In this document: positions 24,201 through 34,236 of the stretch, in pieces
How positions within the stretch are numbered: position 1 is the stretch's first letter
Layout: each line of letters starts with the position of its first letter
Source of the DNA: Kosakonia sacchari
GTDB lineage: Bacteria > Pseudomonadota > Gammaproteobacteria > Enterobacterales > Enterobacteriaceae
NCBI GenBank assembly: GCA_900109485.1
Contig: FOAY01000003.1
Location: 1 to 64,000 of the forward strand
DNA: 64,000 nt
Direction: 5' to 3'
Made by a program: the position numbers and the translations under genes
The notes under the pieces: generated by a model
What the model saw: only the letters and a program-made list of their open reading frames with translations
Databases searched by the model: none
What the model was told of the DNA's origin: nothing

Positions 24201-25577
24201 TTAATGAACCGCAACCCCCGGAACCAGAAATTCAGTCGCAATAATCACCACAATCAGGCCAACCATCACCGGAACTGACGTGCGTTTTACCACTTCAAAC
24301 GGCGAAATATTCGCCATCCCGGCTACCGCAACTACTACGCCGGAAACCGGAGAGATGGTGCGACCGAGGTTGGACGCCTGCAACATTGGAATCGACAGAT
24401 ACGCCGGGTTAATGCCGGATTCATGGGCCAGTTTCGGGATCATCTCGACAAAGGCGTAAAACGGCGCATTACCGGAACCGGTGGTCATTGCTGCCAGCAT
24501 GGTGAGGATCACCAGTACCAGCATCAGAATAATGCTCGCCGAACCGAAAGAGGTGGCGATGGAGATCAGACTCTGGATAAAGCCGATGGTGCTTAAGCCC
24601 TGGGCAAAAACCCCGGCGGCGACCAGCAGCATCACCACGCCCGCGAAGGCATCGGCCATACCGCGATACGCTACTTCCAGCCCGGAAAAGACTTTTTGCG
24701 TATTAAAGCTGCGTAAAAATTCCAGCGCTGCCGCCAGCAACATGCAGATCACCAGAATGGTGATGATGTGCAGCTCCGGGCCCCATTTGCCGTCGAAAAT
24801 CAGCACGCCAATAATTGGCGTAAACGGCAGAATGGCGTAAAACGTCGGTGCCGTGGTGGTGATGTCTTTCACATCCAGCATTTCGCTGACAATGTGCTCT
24901 TTTTTATCGAGGAAGCGCTGCCAGAAGTAGTGCGCGATTGCCATGGCGATAATCGCCGCAATCGAGATTGGCAGCGTGGTTTTGAAGGCGAAATCGATCA
25001 GCGGCATTTCGGCGGCTTTTGCGGCCAACACCACATCGCCGGAGGTGGGCGAGAGAATAATTGCCGCTGGAGAGGCGCAAATCGCCGCTGCCGCGCCGCG
25101 ACTGATACCAACGTTGACCATCACCGGGAACAGCGTTGCCATCAGCAGCACGCCGAGGCCCGTGGCGGACGACACCGCCAATGACATCAGGCAGGCAACG
25201 AAGTACGCGGCAATCATCAGCAAATAAGGCGAGTTGATAAAACGCAGCGGGCGCGAAGCCAGTTTGACCACCATATCGTTCGCGCCAATGTGCGTCATAT
25301 AGGCGGCAAATCCGCACAGCATCATGATCATCATGCCGAGATCGCCGCCGCGGCTCATCAGCAGGATTTTTATGTATTCGACAATATCCGTGGCGCTGTA
25401 GCCGGTACTGGTGGCGCTACCAGGCAATATTTTGTGCCCCATCAGCGCACTGACAATTAATAACGCCAGACCGCCGACAAACAGCACGCCGGTGGCGGAA
25501 TAGCCTTTGATGATATAGCGCGCAACGCCGACAATCACCACCACGCCGATCAGCAGTTCGATCAATGTTAAAATCAT
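24201..25577 (-). CDS. dcuC: Anaerobic C4-dicarboxylate carrier DcuC
   Basis: A 458-residue inner-membrane transporter with about 12 hydrophobic segments, nearly identical to E. coli DcuC (461). It mainly exports succinate during fermentation. Recognisable blocks: SRGGDLGMMIMMLCGFAAYM (about 73-92), AICASPAAIILSPTSGDVVL (about 166-185) and TTGSGNAPFYAFVEMIPKLA (about 367-386), parts of the DcuC/ArsB-type transport core. The C terminus is slightly shorter than in E. coli. A FNR-like site lies 85-98 bases upstream, matching oxygen control of the E. coli gene. Confidence 0.96.
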   Translation of the reverse strand: MILTLIELLIGVVVIVGVARYIIKGYSATGVLFVGGLALLIVSALMGHKILPGSATSTGYSATDIVEYIKILLMSRGGDLGMMIMMLCGFAAYMTHIGANDMVVKLASRPLRFINSPYLLMIAAYFVACLMSLAVSSATGLGVLLMATLFPVMVNVGISRGAAAAICASPAAIILSPTSGDVVLAAKAAEMPLIDFAFKTTLPISIAAIIAMAIAHYFWQRFLDKKEHIVSEMLDVKDITTTAPTFYAILPFTPIIGVLIFDGKWGPELHIITILVICMLLAAALEFLRSFNTQKVFSGLEVAYRGMADAFAGVVMLLVAAGVFAQGLSTIGFIQSLISIATSFGSASIILMLVLVILTMLAAMTTGSGNAPFYAFVEMIPKLAHESGINPAYLSIPMLQASNLGRTISPVSGVVVAVAGMANISPFEVVKRTSVPVMVGLIVVIIATEFLVPGVAVH

Positions 25578-25921
25578 GTTATTGGTCCCGGAGGTTGACC
25601 TGAAAGATAAGTAAGTAAAAAAATCAGCAACGCAATGTGCCGAATAACGTGCGGTTCGTAGATGATTAAAATCAATGAAGCGTAATGTTGAGGGAAATAT
25701 CGCGGGGATTTGCTATCAATCTACAAAATAAATAACGACTGGTTGATAAGTTGAGCGAATGCATTACGGTAATTTTGTATTTCAAATGATAAAAACTGGT
25801 TAATTATTTTGGTTATTTAGGTTTCAATGCAGCGCCAGACGTAAATTTGCTAAAAATATCTTTAAAAATAAAAATAGTGCTGCTTATACTCGCCGTTAAT
25901 TTCCCACGGACCTGGTGTTTT
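25578..25921. other. dcuC / metal-cluster divergent control region
   Basis: 344 bases, A+T-rich. It has a FNR-like box for dcuC at 25662-25675. On the other side it must hold the promoter of the metal-efflux cluster; I looked for a CusR/PcoR-type box (direct or inverted GACAA/TTGTC pairs) and did not find a convincing one. Confidence 0.4.
25662..25675 (-). promoter_or_regulatory. FNR-like site of dcuC
   Basis: ATGAT-TAAA-ATCAA, nine of ten bases of the FNR consensus TTGAT-N4-ATCAA, centred about 91 bases before the dcuC start. E. coli dcuC is FNR-activated, which supports the reading. Confidence 0.6.
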
Positions 25922-26329
25922 ATGCACGCTGGATGGCTATACCGAATTCGCTTTATAAAGCGGCATCTGTTGATGTTGCTGATGGCGTTCGGCTGGCTAT
26001 TAATCCAGAGTCAGGTGGCGATTGCTTCTCATCACTGCGACTTGCAGGTTGACGAGTCGCAAGCAGTAACCCAGCACATAAGCCATATGATGATGCCGGA
26101 TGCGACACCGCGTATGGACATGATGAAATCCCCGCTGTGCGAAAAGCACTGCGTGCCGGATGCCGCGCAGAAGGATAGCGGTCACCCGCCTCTGGTGGCG
26201 CTGCCGGTTTCACTGGCGCTGGCTGAAGTGACGCCGGTTTGTTCCCCCGTCGTTGATGAGGGATGGTCATTAACCCCGCCCGCCGCAGGCCCGCCGGCAA
26301 CGATCCGTTTTTGCCGGTTCAGGGAGTAG
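25922..26329 (+). CDS. Membrane-anchored Met/His/Cys-rich protein at head of the metal cluster
   Basis: A 135-residue protein with one N-terminal hydrophobic helix (about 17-34) and a periplasm-type tail rich in potential copper ligands: ASHHCDL, HISHMMMPD, MDMMKSPLCEKHC, and RFCRFRE at the end. I do not recognise a named family; the shape is like the DUF2946 group and other short proteins next to copper genes. I prefer the ATG at 25922 (MHAGWLYRIRF), since the upstream ATG at 25847 adds a second hydrophobic stretch with a poor ribosome site. It is 54 bases before the CusF-like gene and probably co-transcribed. A copper or silver binding role is inferred. Confidence 0.6.
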   Translation: MHAGWLYRIRFIKRHLLMLLMAFGWLLIQSQVAIASHHCDLQVDESQAVTQHISHMMMPDATPRMDMMKSPLCEKHCVPDAAQKDSGHPPLVALPVSLALAEVTPVCSPVVDEGWSLTPPAAGPPATIRFCRFRE

Positions 26330-26383
26330 ATAACTGTTAATTCATTGAATTTTATTTAATTTATGATTAACAGGAGTCTTATT

Positions 26384-26737
26384 ATGCGTTCTTATGTACT
26401 GTGCATGCTGTCTGGCGTGCTGTTGTTCTCCGTTTCCGCTGTTCAGGCGGAAGATATGCATGCGATGCACGGCATGCACGATATGTCGCAACATGCGGCA
26501 ATGCAGGCTCAGGCTCAGGAATACCAGAGCCAGGGTACCATCAAAAAACTCACCGCCGATTCTGTTTCCATCGCTCACGCTGCTATTCCAGCGCTGAACT
26601 GGCCGCCAATGACCATGCAATTTGCACTGGCGCAGAGCAGCGCGTTGCCTGCGGTAAAAGTGGGCGACAAGGTGAGTTTCACCTTTGTTCAGAGTGAGAG
26701 CGGTTACCAGCTCGTTTCATTGACGCCACAAAAATAA
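26384..26737 (+). CDS. cusF: CusF-like periplasmic metal chaperone
   Basis: A 117-residue periplasmic protein with signal peptide 1-22 (ending VQAED). A Met/His-rich linker (MHAMHGMHDMSQHAAM, about 24-39) precedes the CusF beta-barrel, where Cu(I)/Ag(I) is held by His, Trp and two Met: H in SIAHAAIPALNW, then WPPMTMQF (about 73-80). CusF passes metal to the efflux pump. The start at 26384 has AGGAGT before it; an earlier in-frame ATG contains that ribosome site itself. It is 12 bases before the outer-membrane gene. The symbol is by family; this is not the E. coli cus locus. Confidence 0.85.
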   Translation: MRSYVLCMLSGVLLFSVSAVQAEDMHAMHGMHDMSQHAAMQAQAQEYQSQGTIKKLTADSVSIAHAAIPALNWPPMTMQFALAQSSALPAVKVGDKVSFTFVQSESGYQLVSLTPQK

Positions 26738-26749
26738 CCGGGAGCGACA

Positions 26750-28003
26750 ATGAAACGATACTCACTGAGCCTGCGGCTCGGTGGGGTATTGCTCGGACTG
26801 ATGTGCTCCGCCGTGCAGGCGGAGCCATTGACGCTGACGCAATCCCTGGCCGCCGCGGAACGCTACTCCGCCGAACTTTCCGCCAACCGTAATGAAGCGC
26901 AGGCACTGGATGCGATGGCGGATTCCGCCCGCCAGTTGCCGGATCCAAAACTGAAATTTGGTATCGAAAACGTGCCGGTGCAGGGCAACAATGACCGCCG
27001 CTTAACCCGTGAGGGAATGACTATGCAGCGGATCGGCATCATGCAGCAGTATGTCAGCGCAGAAAAACGCGACCGCAAAGCCGAAACCCTGCTGGCCGAA
27101 GCGCAGAGCGTCAGTGCCAAATCCGCCGTGGTGCGCGCTAATTTACAGCGTGATACCGCGCAGGCGTGGCTCGATTTGGCGTTGTCAGAACAGGCGCTGC
27201 AAACCGCGCGCAAGCTGTTGGCAGAAACTGAACGTCAGCAGGGCGCACAGCGCGCCAGCGTCGGCGCAGGGAATGCCGCGCCGGACAGCGTGCTGGCATT
27301 TCGCGTGGGCTTAAGCGCGATGCGCGACAAAGTCACCCTTGCCGAACGTGATGTGCAACTGGCGCAAACCCGCCTGATGCAGCTTACCGGTGAGACGGTG
27401 ACAGCCGTTTCTGGCGATCTTCCGCGTTATCAACGCTTGCCTGCCGATGAAAAAACGCTGGAGCAGGGCATTGCTCAGCATCCTGACATTGTCGCTGCCG
27501 CCAGCTCCGCCAACAGTGCGAAAGCGCGTTCGGCGGAGTCAGCGATTGCCGCCATTCCGGATGTGGAAGTTGAAGTGTGGTACGGACGTCGCGCCGAAGG
27601 TTACGAGGATATGGCCGGAGTGATGTTCACCGTCGATCTGCCGCTGTTCCAGTCCCATCGTCAGGATAAAGATCACGCCGCGGATGTCTCGCGCACCATG
27701 CAGGCCAACGATCAACTGGCGCTGGCCGAACGGGATCATATGGCACAATTGCATTCCCTGATTGCCGAGTATAACGCCGCGCAAACGCTGTGGATGCGCC
27801 AGCGCGATGAAGTGCTGCCGATGGTGCGTCAGCGCGCCACCTTGCTGGCAGCCCAGTATCGTTCCGGGCAGTCGGATTTGTCGGCGCTGCTGGAAGCGCG
27901 CCGTAACGTCCTCGACAGCGAGCTGGCCGTTAATCAGGCCGAGAAAGAGATGGCGCAGAAATGGGCCGCGATCCGTTGGTTGATTCCGCAGGAGTTGATG
28001 TGA
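26750..28003 (+). CDS. Outer-membrane efflux protein (TolC family, metal RND system)
   Basis: A 417-residue TolC-family channel with signal peptide 1-24 (ending VQA). Two OEP repeats of long helices follow (about 28-215 and 235-410). It has no N-terminal lipobox Cys, and is shorter than E. coli CusC, so it is closer to the CzcC/SilC-like proteins of other Cus-type clusters. It would form the exit duct for Cu(I)/Ag(I) pumped by the downstream proteins. A GGGAGCGACA ribosome site precedes the ATG. Its stop overlaps the start of the adaptor (TGATG). Confidence 0.85.
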   Translation: MKRYSLSLRLGGVLLGLMCSAVQAEPLTLTQSLAAAERYSAELSANRNEAQALDAMADSARQLPDPKLKFGIENVPVQGNNDRRLTREGMTMQRIGIMQQYVSAEKRDRKAETLLAEAQSVSAKSAVVRANLQRDTAQAWLDLALSEQALQTARKLLAETERQQGAQRASVGAGNAAPDSVLAFRVGLSAMRDKVTLAERDVQLAQTRLMQLTGETVTAVSGDLPRYQRLPADEKTLEQGIAQHPDIVAAASSANSAKARSAESAIAAIPDVEVEVWYGRRAEGYEDMAGVMFTVDLPLFQSHRQDKDHAADVSRTMQANDQLALAERDHMAQLHSLIAEYNAAQTLWMRQRDEVLPMVRQRATLLAAQYRSGQSDLSALLEARRNVLDSELAVNQAEKEMAQKWAAIRWLIPQELM

Positions 28004-29457
28004 TGAAGAAGACCCTCTTGGCTGTCGCGATCGCCGCATGTGTCGCGGCAGGCGCAGGCTATTTTATCGGGCGGCAACATACCGCGCCTGCCGCGTCCGG
28101 CGAGCAAACGCAGGAACGTAAAGTGCTCTACTGGTACGACCCAATGGTGCCGGATCAGCGTTTTGACAAACCCGGAAAATCACCGTTTATGGATATGCCG
28201 CTCAAACCGCGTTATGCCGATGAAGCCCCGGCCGGCGGCGGTGTGAGCGTCAGCGCGCAGCAGCAGCAGAATCTTGGCATGACCACGGCAAAAGTGGAAA
28301 AACGCGTTCTCGGCAGTGCCTTCTCTGCGTTCGCCACCGTAACCACCGATGAGCGCAGCATCCAGAGCGTGCCTTCTCCGGCGGCGGGCGTGGTGGAAAA
28401 ACTGTTTGTCCGTGCCCCGCAACAGTGGGTGAAAAAAGGCGAAGCGCTGGCGCAGTTGTGGATCCCGCAGTGGACGACTTCGCAGCAAGAGTATCTGGCG
28501 GTACGCCAACTGGGCGATGGCGAACTGACGCGCGCTGCCCGCGAACGTCTGGCGTTGCAGTTTATGCCGGAAGCGATTATTCGCGCTGTCGAGCGCAGCG
28601 GAAAACCGCAAACCCGGCTGACTCTGCGCGCCGATCGTGACGGTTACGTGGTCAAGCTGGATTCCCGTGAAGGTGCACAAGTGGCCGCCACGCAAACTCT
28701 GTTTGAGCTTGCCAGTCTCGATCCGGTGTGGCTGGTGGTCGATTATCCGCAAAGCCAGGCGCAGGCGCTCAGTGCAGGTAGCGAAGTGATAGCCACTTCC
28801 GCAAGCTGGCCGGGCGAGCAGTTTCATGGTCGCGTCAGTGAATTGCTGCCGCAACTGGAGGCTGCCACCCGTACGCTGAAAGCGCGCATTGTGCTCGATA
28901 ATCCGCAACAAAAACTCAAACCTGGTATGTTTCTCACCGTAACGCAGCCGGAATCTGCACGGCAACCCGCAGTGCTGGCGATCCCGGAAGAGGCACTGAT
29001 TGCAACGGGGGCTGCCAGCCGTGTGCTGCTGGCCACGGGTGATGGTCACTTCCAGGCGGCAAACGTGACGACCGGGCGTACGGCGCAAGGCTGGACTGAA
29101 GTGCTGTCCGGGGTCAAGGAAGGCGACAGCGTGGTCACTTCCGGCCAGTTCCTGATTGATTCGGAAGCCAGTTTGCGCAGTGCATTGCCGGAACAGCAGG
29201 CGCAACAGCCAGCGGCGAAAAAAGTCGAGACCTACGAGGGAACCGGCGTGGTGAAAGCCATCGAAGCGGGCAGTATTACCTTGTCGCATCAACCCATTCC
29301 GGCACTGAACTGGGGAGCGATGACGATGGATTTCGTGCTCAAACAACCCGATCCGAATATTAAGCCGGGCGATACGGTGATGTTCAGCTTTGTGCTGGAT
29401 GATGAAGAGGGCGCAGTCATTACTCACCTGATGCCGATGCAGGAGGAGATGAAATGA
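28003..29457 (+). CDS. Periplasmic adaptor CusB-like with fused CusF domain
   Basis: A 484-residue membrane-fusion protein. An uncleaved or lipid-free membrane anchor (about 3-23) is followed by a heavy-metal-binding segment, [20 protein letters not shown] (about 44-63, typical of CusB N termini), the alpha-hairpin and lipoyl domains (about 110-250), and a beta-barrel region. The last 75 residues are a second CusF domain, with [19 protein letters not shown] keeping the His, Trp and Met ligands. E. coli CusB lacks this domain. The start at 28003 overlaps the outer-membrane gene; its stop overlaps the pump start as ATGA. Confidence 0.88.
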   Translation: MKKTLLAVAIAACVAAGAGYFIGRQHTAPAASGEQTQERKVLYWYDPMVPDQRFDKPGKSPFMDMPLKPRYADEAPAGGGVSVSAQQQQNLGMTTAKVEKRVLGSAFSAFATVTTDERSIQSVPSPAAGVVEKLFVRAPQQWVKKGEALAQLWIPQWTTSQQEYLAVRQLGDGELTRAARERLALQFMPEAIIRAVERSGKPQTRLTLRADRDGYVVKLDSREGAQVAATQTLFELASLDPVWLVVDYPQSQAQALSAGSEVIATSASWPGEQFHGRVSELLPQLEAATRTLKARIVLDNPQQKLKPGMFLTVTQPESARQPAVLAIPEEALIATGAASRVLLATGDGHFQAANVTTGRTAQGWTEVLSGVKEGDSVVTSGQFLIDSEASLRSALPEQQAQQPAAKKVETYEGTGVVKAIEAGSITLSHQPIPALNWGAMTMDFVLKQPDPNIKPGDTVMFSFVLDDEEGAVITHLMPMQEEMK

Positions 29458-32400
29458 TTGCCGCCGTTATTCGTGCCTCGCTGCGCAATCGCTTATTGAT
29501 CCTGCTGGCAGCGCTGGTGCTGACCGGCTGGGGGATCTGGGCGGTTCAGCGCGCACCGCTTGATGCGCTACCGGATTTGTCGGATGTGCAGGTGATTATT
29601 CGCGCCAGCTATCCGGGCAAAGCGCCGCAAATTATTGAAGACCAGGTCACCTATCCGCTCACCACTGCCATGCTTTCCGTGCCGGGTGCGAAAACGGTGC
29701 GCGGCTATTCGATGTTCGGTGATTCCTATGTGTATGTTTTATTTGAAGATGATACCGATCTTTACTGGGCGCGATCGCGGGTGCTGGAGAATCTAAGCCA
29801 GATCCAATCCTCGCTGCCTGCCGGGGTTACCGTTGGGCTGGGGCCGGATGCTACCGGCGTTGGCTGGATTTATGAGTACGCGCTGGTCGATCGCAGCGGT
29901 AAGCACAATCTGGCGGATCTGCGCGCGTTACAGGACTGGACGCTGAAGTTCGAGCTGAAAACGGTGCCGAACGTGGCGGAAGTTGCCAGCGTTGGCGGGA
30001 TGGTACGTCAGTATCAGATAGTGCCGGATCCGGCGCGGATGCGGGCGCTGAATATTACCCATGAACAGATTGTCAATGCGGTGCTGTCGGCGAACCAGGA
30101 GAGCGGCGGCGCGCTGCTGGAGATGGGCGAAGCCGAGTTTATGGTGCGTACAACCGGCTACTTGCGGCAGTTGTCGGATTTTCGTCAGATAGTGATCGCC
30201 AGCCGTGAGGGCGTGCCGGTGATGCTTTCAGATGTTGCGACGGTGCGGCTGGGGCCGGAACTGCGACGTGGCGTGGCGGAGTACAACGGCGAAGGGGAAG
30301 TGGCTGGCGGTATTATCGTCATGCGTTACGGCAAAAATGCGCTGGATACTATCCACGCCGTTAAAGCCAAATTGGGTGAAATACAGAAAACGCTGCCCGC
30401 CGGGGTGGAGATCGTACCGGTTTATGACCGTTCGACGCTGATTGAGCATGCGGTTGAGACGCTCACCCATAAACTGATTGAAGAGTTTATCGTTGTTGCT
30501 CTGGTTTGCACGCTGTTCTTGTTCCACTTCCGCTCTGCGCTGGTGGCCATCGTCTCGTTGCCGCTGGGGATTCTTGGCGCGTTTATTGTCATGCACTACC
30601 AGGGCATCAACGCCAACATTATGTCGCTTGGCGGGATTGCCATCGCCATTGGCGCCATGGTGGATGCCGCGATTGTGATGATCGAGAACATGCATAAGGT
30701 GATGGAGCAGTGGCGACATGATAACCCCGATCGTCAACCGACGAGTGCGGATTACTGGCGCTGTTCAGAGCGGGCGGCGGTGGAAGTTGGGCCTGCGCTG
30801 TTTTGCAGCCTGTTGATCATCACGCTGTCATTTATTCCGGTGTTTTCGCTCGAAGCGCAGGAAGGGCGCATGTTTTCCCCGCTGGCATTTACCAAAAGCT
30901 GGGCGATGGCGGTCTCGGCAGGGCTCGGGATCACGCTTGTCCCGGTGCTGATGGGGTGGTTTATTCGCGGCAAAATTCCCGATGAAAAAGCAAACCCGAT
31001 TAACCGCTTTCTGATCCGTCTGTACGAACCACTGCTGGATAAAGTGCTGGCGTGGCCGAAAGCGACGCTGGGAATTGCGCTGCTGTTGCTGGTAGCGACG
31101 CTGTGGCCGTTAAGTCGTCTGGGCAGCGAGTTTATGCCGCCGCTCGATGAAGGCGATTTATTGTATATGCCCTCGACGCTGCCGGGGATTTCCGCCCGTG
31201 AAGCCAGCCGTTTGTTGCAGCAAACCGATCGCCTGATCAAAAGTGTGCCGGAAGTGGAAAGCGTGTTTGGCAAAGCGGGAAGGGCGGAAACAGCAACGGA
31301 CCCTGCGCCGCTCACCATGGTGGAAACGACCATCCGCTTTAAACCGCGCGACCAATGGCGCCCCGGAATGACGCCGGAGAAACTGGTTGATGAGCTGGAT
31401 AAAACCGTGAGTGTTCCGGGGATTGCGAACGTCTGGGTACCGCCGATCCGTAACCGCCTGGATATGCTGGCGACCGGTATTAAAAGCCCGGTCGGTATAA
31501 AGGTGAATGGTAATAACATCGCCGATATTGAGCGCGTGGCACAGCAAATCGAGCAGGTGGTGAAAACCGTGCCGGGTGTGACTTCGGCACTGGCGGAACG
31601 GCTGGCTGGCGGGCGCTATGTCGATATCAATATCAACCGGGCACAGGCCGCACGTTATGGCGTGTCGGTGAAAGAGCTGCAATCACTGGTTTCCACGCTG
31701 GTGGGCGGGGAAAACATCGGAGAAGTGTTGCAAGGTCGTGAGCGCTTCCCGATTAATGTGCGTTATCCGCGCGAAATACGCGATAACGTCGATGATCTAC
31801 GCACATTACCCGTAATAACCGAAAATGGCAGCCAGATTGCACTTGGTGAGCTGGCCGATATCGTAGTGACGGAAGGGCCACCGATGCTGAAAAGCGAAAA
31901 TGCGCGTCTCTCCAACTGGATCTACGTCGATCTACGCGGACGGGATTTAAAATCTGCCGTTGAAGAGATGCAACAGCGGGTGGCACAGCAGGTCAAGTTG
32001 CCGCAAGGGGTGACGCTGTCGTGGTCCGGACAGTTTGAATATCTGGAGCGGGCGACGGCGAAGCTGAAGATCGTCTTGCCGGTAACGTTAATGATTATCT
32101 TTGTCTTGCTGTTTATTACCTTTAAACGCGTCACTGATGCCCTGTTAATAATGGGGACATTACCCTTCTCATTGATTGGCGGCGTCTGGTTATTGTGGCT
32201 GCTGGGATATAACTTATCCGTTGCCGGGGCCGTTGGATTTATTGCGCTGGCCGGTGTTGCGGCGGAGTTCGGCGTTATTATGGTGCTCTATCTTAACCAC
32301 GCGCTGGATAAATATCGTCAATGCGATCCGCAGGGAGGAAATAAGATGCTGCTGCGGGCAATTCATGAGGGGGCCGTGTTGCGCGTGCGGCCGAAGGTGA

Positions 32401-32573
32401 TGACTGTCGCGACCATTATGGCGGGATTGTTGCCCATCATGTGGGGCAGTGGCAGCGGATCTGAGGTCATGAGCCGCATCGCTGCGCCGATGATCGGCGG
32501 CATGGTCACTGCGCCATTACTGTCGATGCTGGTCATTCCGGCAGTTTATTACTTGTTACACCGTCAACGCTAA
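29454..32573 (+). CDS. cusA: Heavy-metal RND efflux pump, CusA/SilA-like
   Basis: A 1039-residue proton-driven inner-membrane pump (12 helices, two large periplasmic loops). Family marks: [19 protein letters not shown] (about 30-48), the TM4 proton-relay block [18 protein letters not shown] (about 395-412), [16 protein letters not shown] (about 562-577), and metal-site methionines in [11 protein letters not shown] and [14 protein letters not shown] that correspond to the three Met of E. coli CusA. These mark it as a monovalent copper/silver pump rather than a zinc/cobalt CzcA. It is the last gene of the cluster. No regulator is adjacent. Confidence 0.92.
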   Translation: MIAAVIRASLRNRLLILLAALVLTGWGIWAVQRAPLDALPDLSDVQVIIRASYPGKAPQIIEDQVTYPLTTAMLSVPGAKTVRGYSMFGDSYVYVLFEDDTDLYWARSRVLENLSQIQSSLPAGVTVGLGPDATGVGWIYEYALVDRSGKHNLADLRALQDWTLKFELKTVPNVAEVASVGGMVRQYQIVPDPARMRALNITHEQIVNAVLSANQESGGALLEMGEAEFMVRTTGYLRQLSDFRQIVIASREGVPVMLSDVATVRLGPELRRGVAEYNGEGEVAGGIIVMRYGKNALDTIHAVKAKLGEIQKTLPAGVEIVPVYDRSTLIEHAVETLTHKLIEEFIVVALVCTLFLFHFRSALVAIVSLPLGILGAFIVMHYQGINANIMSLGGIAIAIGAMVDAAIVMIENMHKVMEQWRHDNPDRQPTSADYWRCSERAAVEVGPALFCSLLIITLSFIPVFSLEAQEGRMFSPLAFTKSWAMAVSAGLGITLVPVLMGWFIRGKIPDEKANPINRFLIRLYEPLLDKVLAWPKATLGIALLLLVATLWPLSRLGSEFMPPLDEGDLLYMPSTLPGISAREASRLLQQTDRLIKSVPEVESVFGKAGRAETATDPAPLTMVETTIRFKPRDQWRPGMTPEKLVDELDKTVSVPGIANVWVPPIRNRLDMLATGIKSPVGIKVNGNNIADIERVAQQIEQVVKTVPGVTSALAERLAGGRYVDININRAQAARYGVSVKELQSLVSTLVGGENIGEVLQGRERFPINVRYPREIRDNVDDLRTLPVITENGSQIALGELADIVVTEGPPMLKSENARLSNWIYVDLRGRDLKSAVEEMQQRVAQQVKLPQGVTLSWSGQFEYLERATAKLKIVLPVTLMIIFVLLFITFKRVTDALLIMGTLPFSLIGGVWLLWLLGYNLSVAGAVGFIALAGVAAEFGVIMVLYLNHALDKYRQCDPQGGNKMLLRAIHEGAVLRVRPKVMTVATIMAGLLPIMWGSGSGSEVMSRIAAPMIGGMVTAPLLSMLVIPAVYYLLHRQR

Positions 32574-32580
32574 GAACATG

Positions 32581-32605
32581 TACGCCGCAATATTGTTGCG
32601 GCGTA
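32581..32605 (+). terminator. Hairpin after the metal-efflux operon
   Basis: TACGCCGCAA-TATTG-TTGCGGCGTA, perfect 10-base stem eight bases after the pump stop. There is no T run, so it may protect the 3' end or act weakly. Confidence 0.5.
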
Positions 32606-32745
32606 ACATATTGTATTTAACCTGGAAATCATTAGCGGAATAAGGAGTTTTCGTTATATTTTCAGAATTAATCTGATTTCGTTAAGAGTTTATTCAGATA
32701 TTCTGTTACAGACTATACGTCAATACGTAAAATGGAATACATACG

Positions 32746-33306
32746 GTGTCTGTAAAAAATAAATTTTTCATACTTTTCGCTATATTTTGTCAGTTTTCGG
32801 TGGTTTCCCTGACGCACGCAGCTCAGCAGTCCTGGTTCTCCGATTTTACCGACAACGTAAAGCAAACCTGGCAAGCGCCAGAGCATTACGATCTCTATGT
32901 TCCGGCTATTACCTGGCATGCGCGTTTTGCCTATGACAAGGTGAAAACCGACCGTTATAACGAACGCCCGTGGGGCGCTGGATTTGGTCAGGATCGCTGG
33001 GATGAAAAAGGCAACTGGCACGGCTTGTACCTGATGGCCTTTAAAGATTCGTTTAACAAATGGGAACCGATTGGCGGCTATGGTTGGGAGAAAACCTGGC
33101 GACCGCTGGCGGATGATAATTTCCGTCTCGGACTCGGTTACACTGCTGGCGTGACTGCACGCGATAACTGGCATTACATTCCGATTCCGGTGCTGTTACC
33201 GCTGGCTTCAATTGGCTATGGTCCGGCAACGTTCCAGATGACCTACATCCCAGGGACTTACAATAACGGAAACGTTTACTTCGCGTGGATGCGCTTTCAG
33301 TTCTGA
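32746..33306 (+). CDS. pagP: Lipid A palmitoyltransferase
   Basis: A 186-residue outer-membrane beta-barrel enzyme that moves palmitate from phospholipid to lipid A, giving resistance to cationic peptides. Signal peptide about 1-25 (ending THAAQQ), amphipathic helix next, then the barrel. Catalytic His is in AITWHARF and the Asp-Ser pair in [11 protein letters not shown]; the end [14 protein letters not shown] is the barrel-closing strand. It uses a GTG start. The E. coli gene is PhoP-activated; I could not find a good PhoP box in the 172 bases upstream. Confidence 0.95.
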   Translation: MSVKNKFFILFAIFCQFSVVSLTHAAQQSWFSDFTDNVKQTWQAPEHYDLYVPAITWHARFAYDKVKTDRYNERPWGAGFGQDRWDEKGNWHGLYLMAFKDSFNKWEPIGGYGWEKTWRPLADDNFRLGLGYTAGVTARDNWHYIPIPVLLPLASIGYGPATFQMTYIPGTYNNGNVYFAWMRFQF

Positions 33307-33453
33307 TTTTTGCCAGCGGATGATGCTCTGTGCAGTTCTTAAGCAGTACAAAAAATGCGGAATAAAGCGTCAAAGAACAAAACTTAGCGACATTTATCAC
33401 TTTTTAGCGAATAACGACTGGACAAAGGTCGCCACAATTGATGTACTGATACC

Positions 33454-33478
33454 CGACACAGCATTTGTGTCGTTTTTT
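33454..33478 (+). terminator. Hairpin with T run in the cspE leader
   Basis: CGACACA-GCATT-TGTGTCG followed by six T, ending 18 bases before the cspE ATG. It has the form of an intrinsic terminator inside the 5' leader. E. coli cspE has the same hairpin as I remember it; it may be an attenuator that CspC/CspE themselves can melt. Confidence 0.65.
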
Positions 33479-33496
33479 CATGTAAAGGTAATTTTG

Positions 33497-33706
33497 ATGT
33501 CTAAGATTAAAGGTAACGTTAAGTGGTTTAATGAATCCAAAGGATTCGGTTTCATTACTCCGGAAGATGGCAGCAAAGACGTGTTCGTACACTTCTCTGC
33601 AATCCAGAGCAATGGTTTCAAAACCCTGGCTGAAGGTCAGCGCGTTGAGTTTGAAATCACTAACGGTGCCAAAGGCCCTTCTGCTGCAAACGTAATGCCT
33701 GTTTAA
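33497..33706 (+). CDS. cspE: Cold-shock-like protein CspE
   Basis: A 69-residue OB-fold RNA chaperone, made at normal temperature, that binds single-stranded RNA, melts hairpins and antiterminates. RNP1 is KGFGFITP (about 15-22) and RNP2 is VFVHFSAI (about 29-36). It is identical to E. coli CspE except at the C terminus (NVMPV) and one or two positions. The ATG has AAGGTAA before it; a longer frame open upstream would read through the leader hairpin and is rejected. A strong terminator follows. Confidence 0.97.
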   Translation: MSKIKGNVKWFNESKGFGFITPEDGSKDVFVHFSAIQSNGFKTLAEGQRVEFEITNGAKGPSAANVMPV

Positions 33707-33732
33707 TTCAGCTACGTAAGCAAGAGTTCCAA

Positions 33733-33760
33733 AACCCGCTGATAAAGCGGGTTTTTTTTT
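33733..33760 (+). terminator. cspE terminator
   Basis: AACCCGCT-GATAA-AGCGGGTT and a run of nine T. Confidence 0.95.
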
Positions 33761-33764
33761 GCCT

Positions 33765-34148
33765 TCAGTTTGCGTTAACGGCTGAAAAGAGCCAGAAAGC
33801 CAGCGCAGTCATCGCAAACGATCCCAGCAGGTTAACTGCTACGTTCACCAACGCCCAACTGACACGACCTTCCTGCAACAAAAACACGACTTCAGCCGAA
33901 AAGGTGGAAAATGTCGTCAGCCCGCCACAGAATCCGGTGGTAAGCAGCACTTTCCACACCGGATCGATATGTGTCATTCGGTTGAACCACGCCAGCCCCA
34001 TGCCAATAATAAATGCGCCCACCAGGTTGGCGGTTAATGTGCCAAGGGGAATGATCTGATGCGCTGGGTTTAGCTTCATGCTGAGCATCCAGCGCGCAAC
34101 GCTACCTGTACCGCCACCGATAAATACCGCTAAAAGAAGTTGTAACAC
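33765..34148 (-). CDS. crcB: Fluoride ion channel
   Basis: A 127-residue dual-topology membrane protein (Fluc family) with four hydrophobic helices, two copies of which form the fluoride channel that relieves fluoride toxicity. Signatures are [13 protein letters not shown] (about 11-23) and [16 protein letters not shown] (about 69-84), with the Na+ and fluoride-lining Phe and Thr residues. Convergent with cspE and divergent from ybeM. I found no fluoride riboswitch in the 88 bases before it. Confidence 0.95.
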   Translation of the reverse strand: MLQLLLAVFIGGGTGSVARWMLSMKLNPAHQIIPLGTLTANLVGAFIIGMGLAWFNRMTHIDPVWKVLLTTGFCGGLTTFSTFSAEVVFLLQEGRVSWALVNVAVNLLGSFAMTALAFWLFSAVNAN

Positions 34149-34236
34149 TGTGAAATCCTGCTATTTGATTTGTTAGAGTGTCGAGTTTAGCGTCACGGCC
34201 ACTTTCTGGCTATAACGGCGCAGTGGAGGGAAAACG

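Noticed and set aside
28180-29427. 415-codon minus-strand frame opposite the CusB-like adaptor
   Set aside because: Shadow frame of a recognised gene, with His/Arg-rich antisense composition.
32640-32745. PhoP box before pagP
   Set aside because: GTTAA and GTTTA occur near 32680, but their spacing does not fit the two half-sites five bases apart.
34149-34236. Fluoride riboswitch before crcB
   Set aside because: The 88-base gap has none of the conserved pseudoknot segments and is too short for riboswitch plus promoters of both divergent genes.
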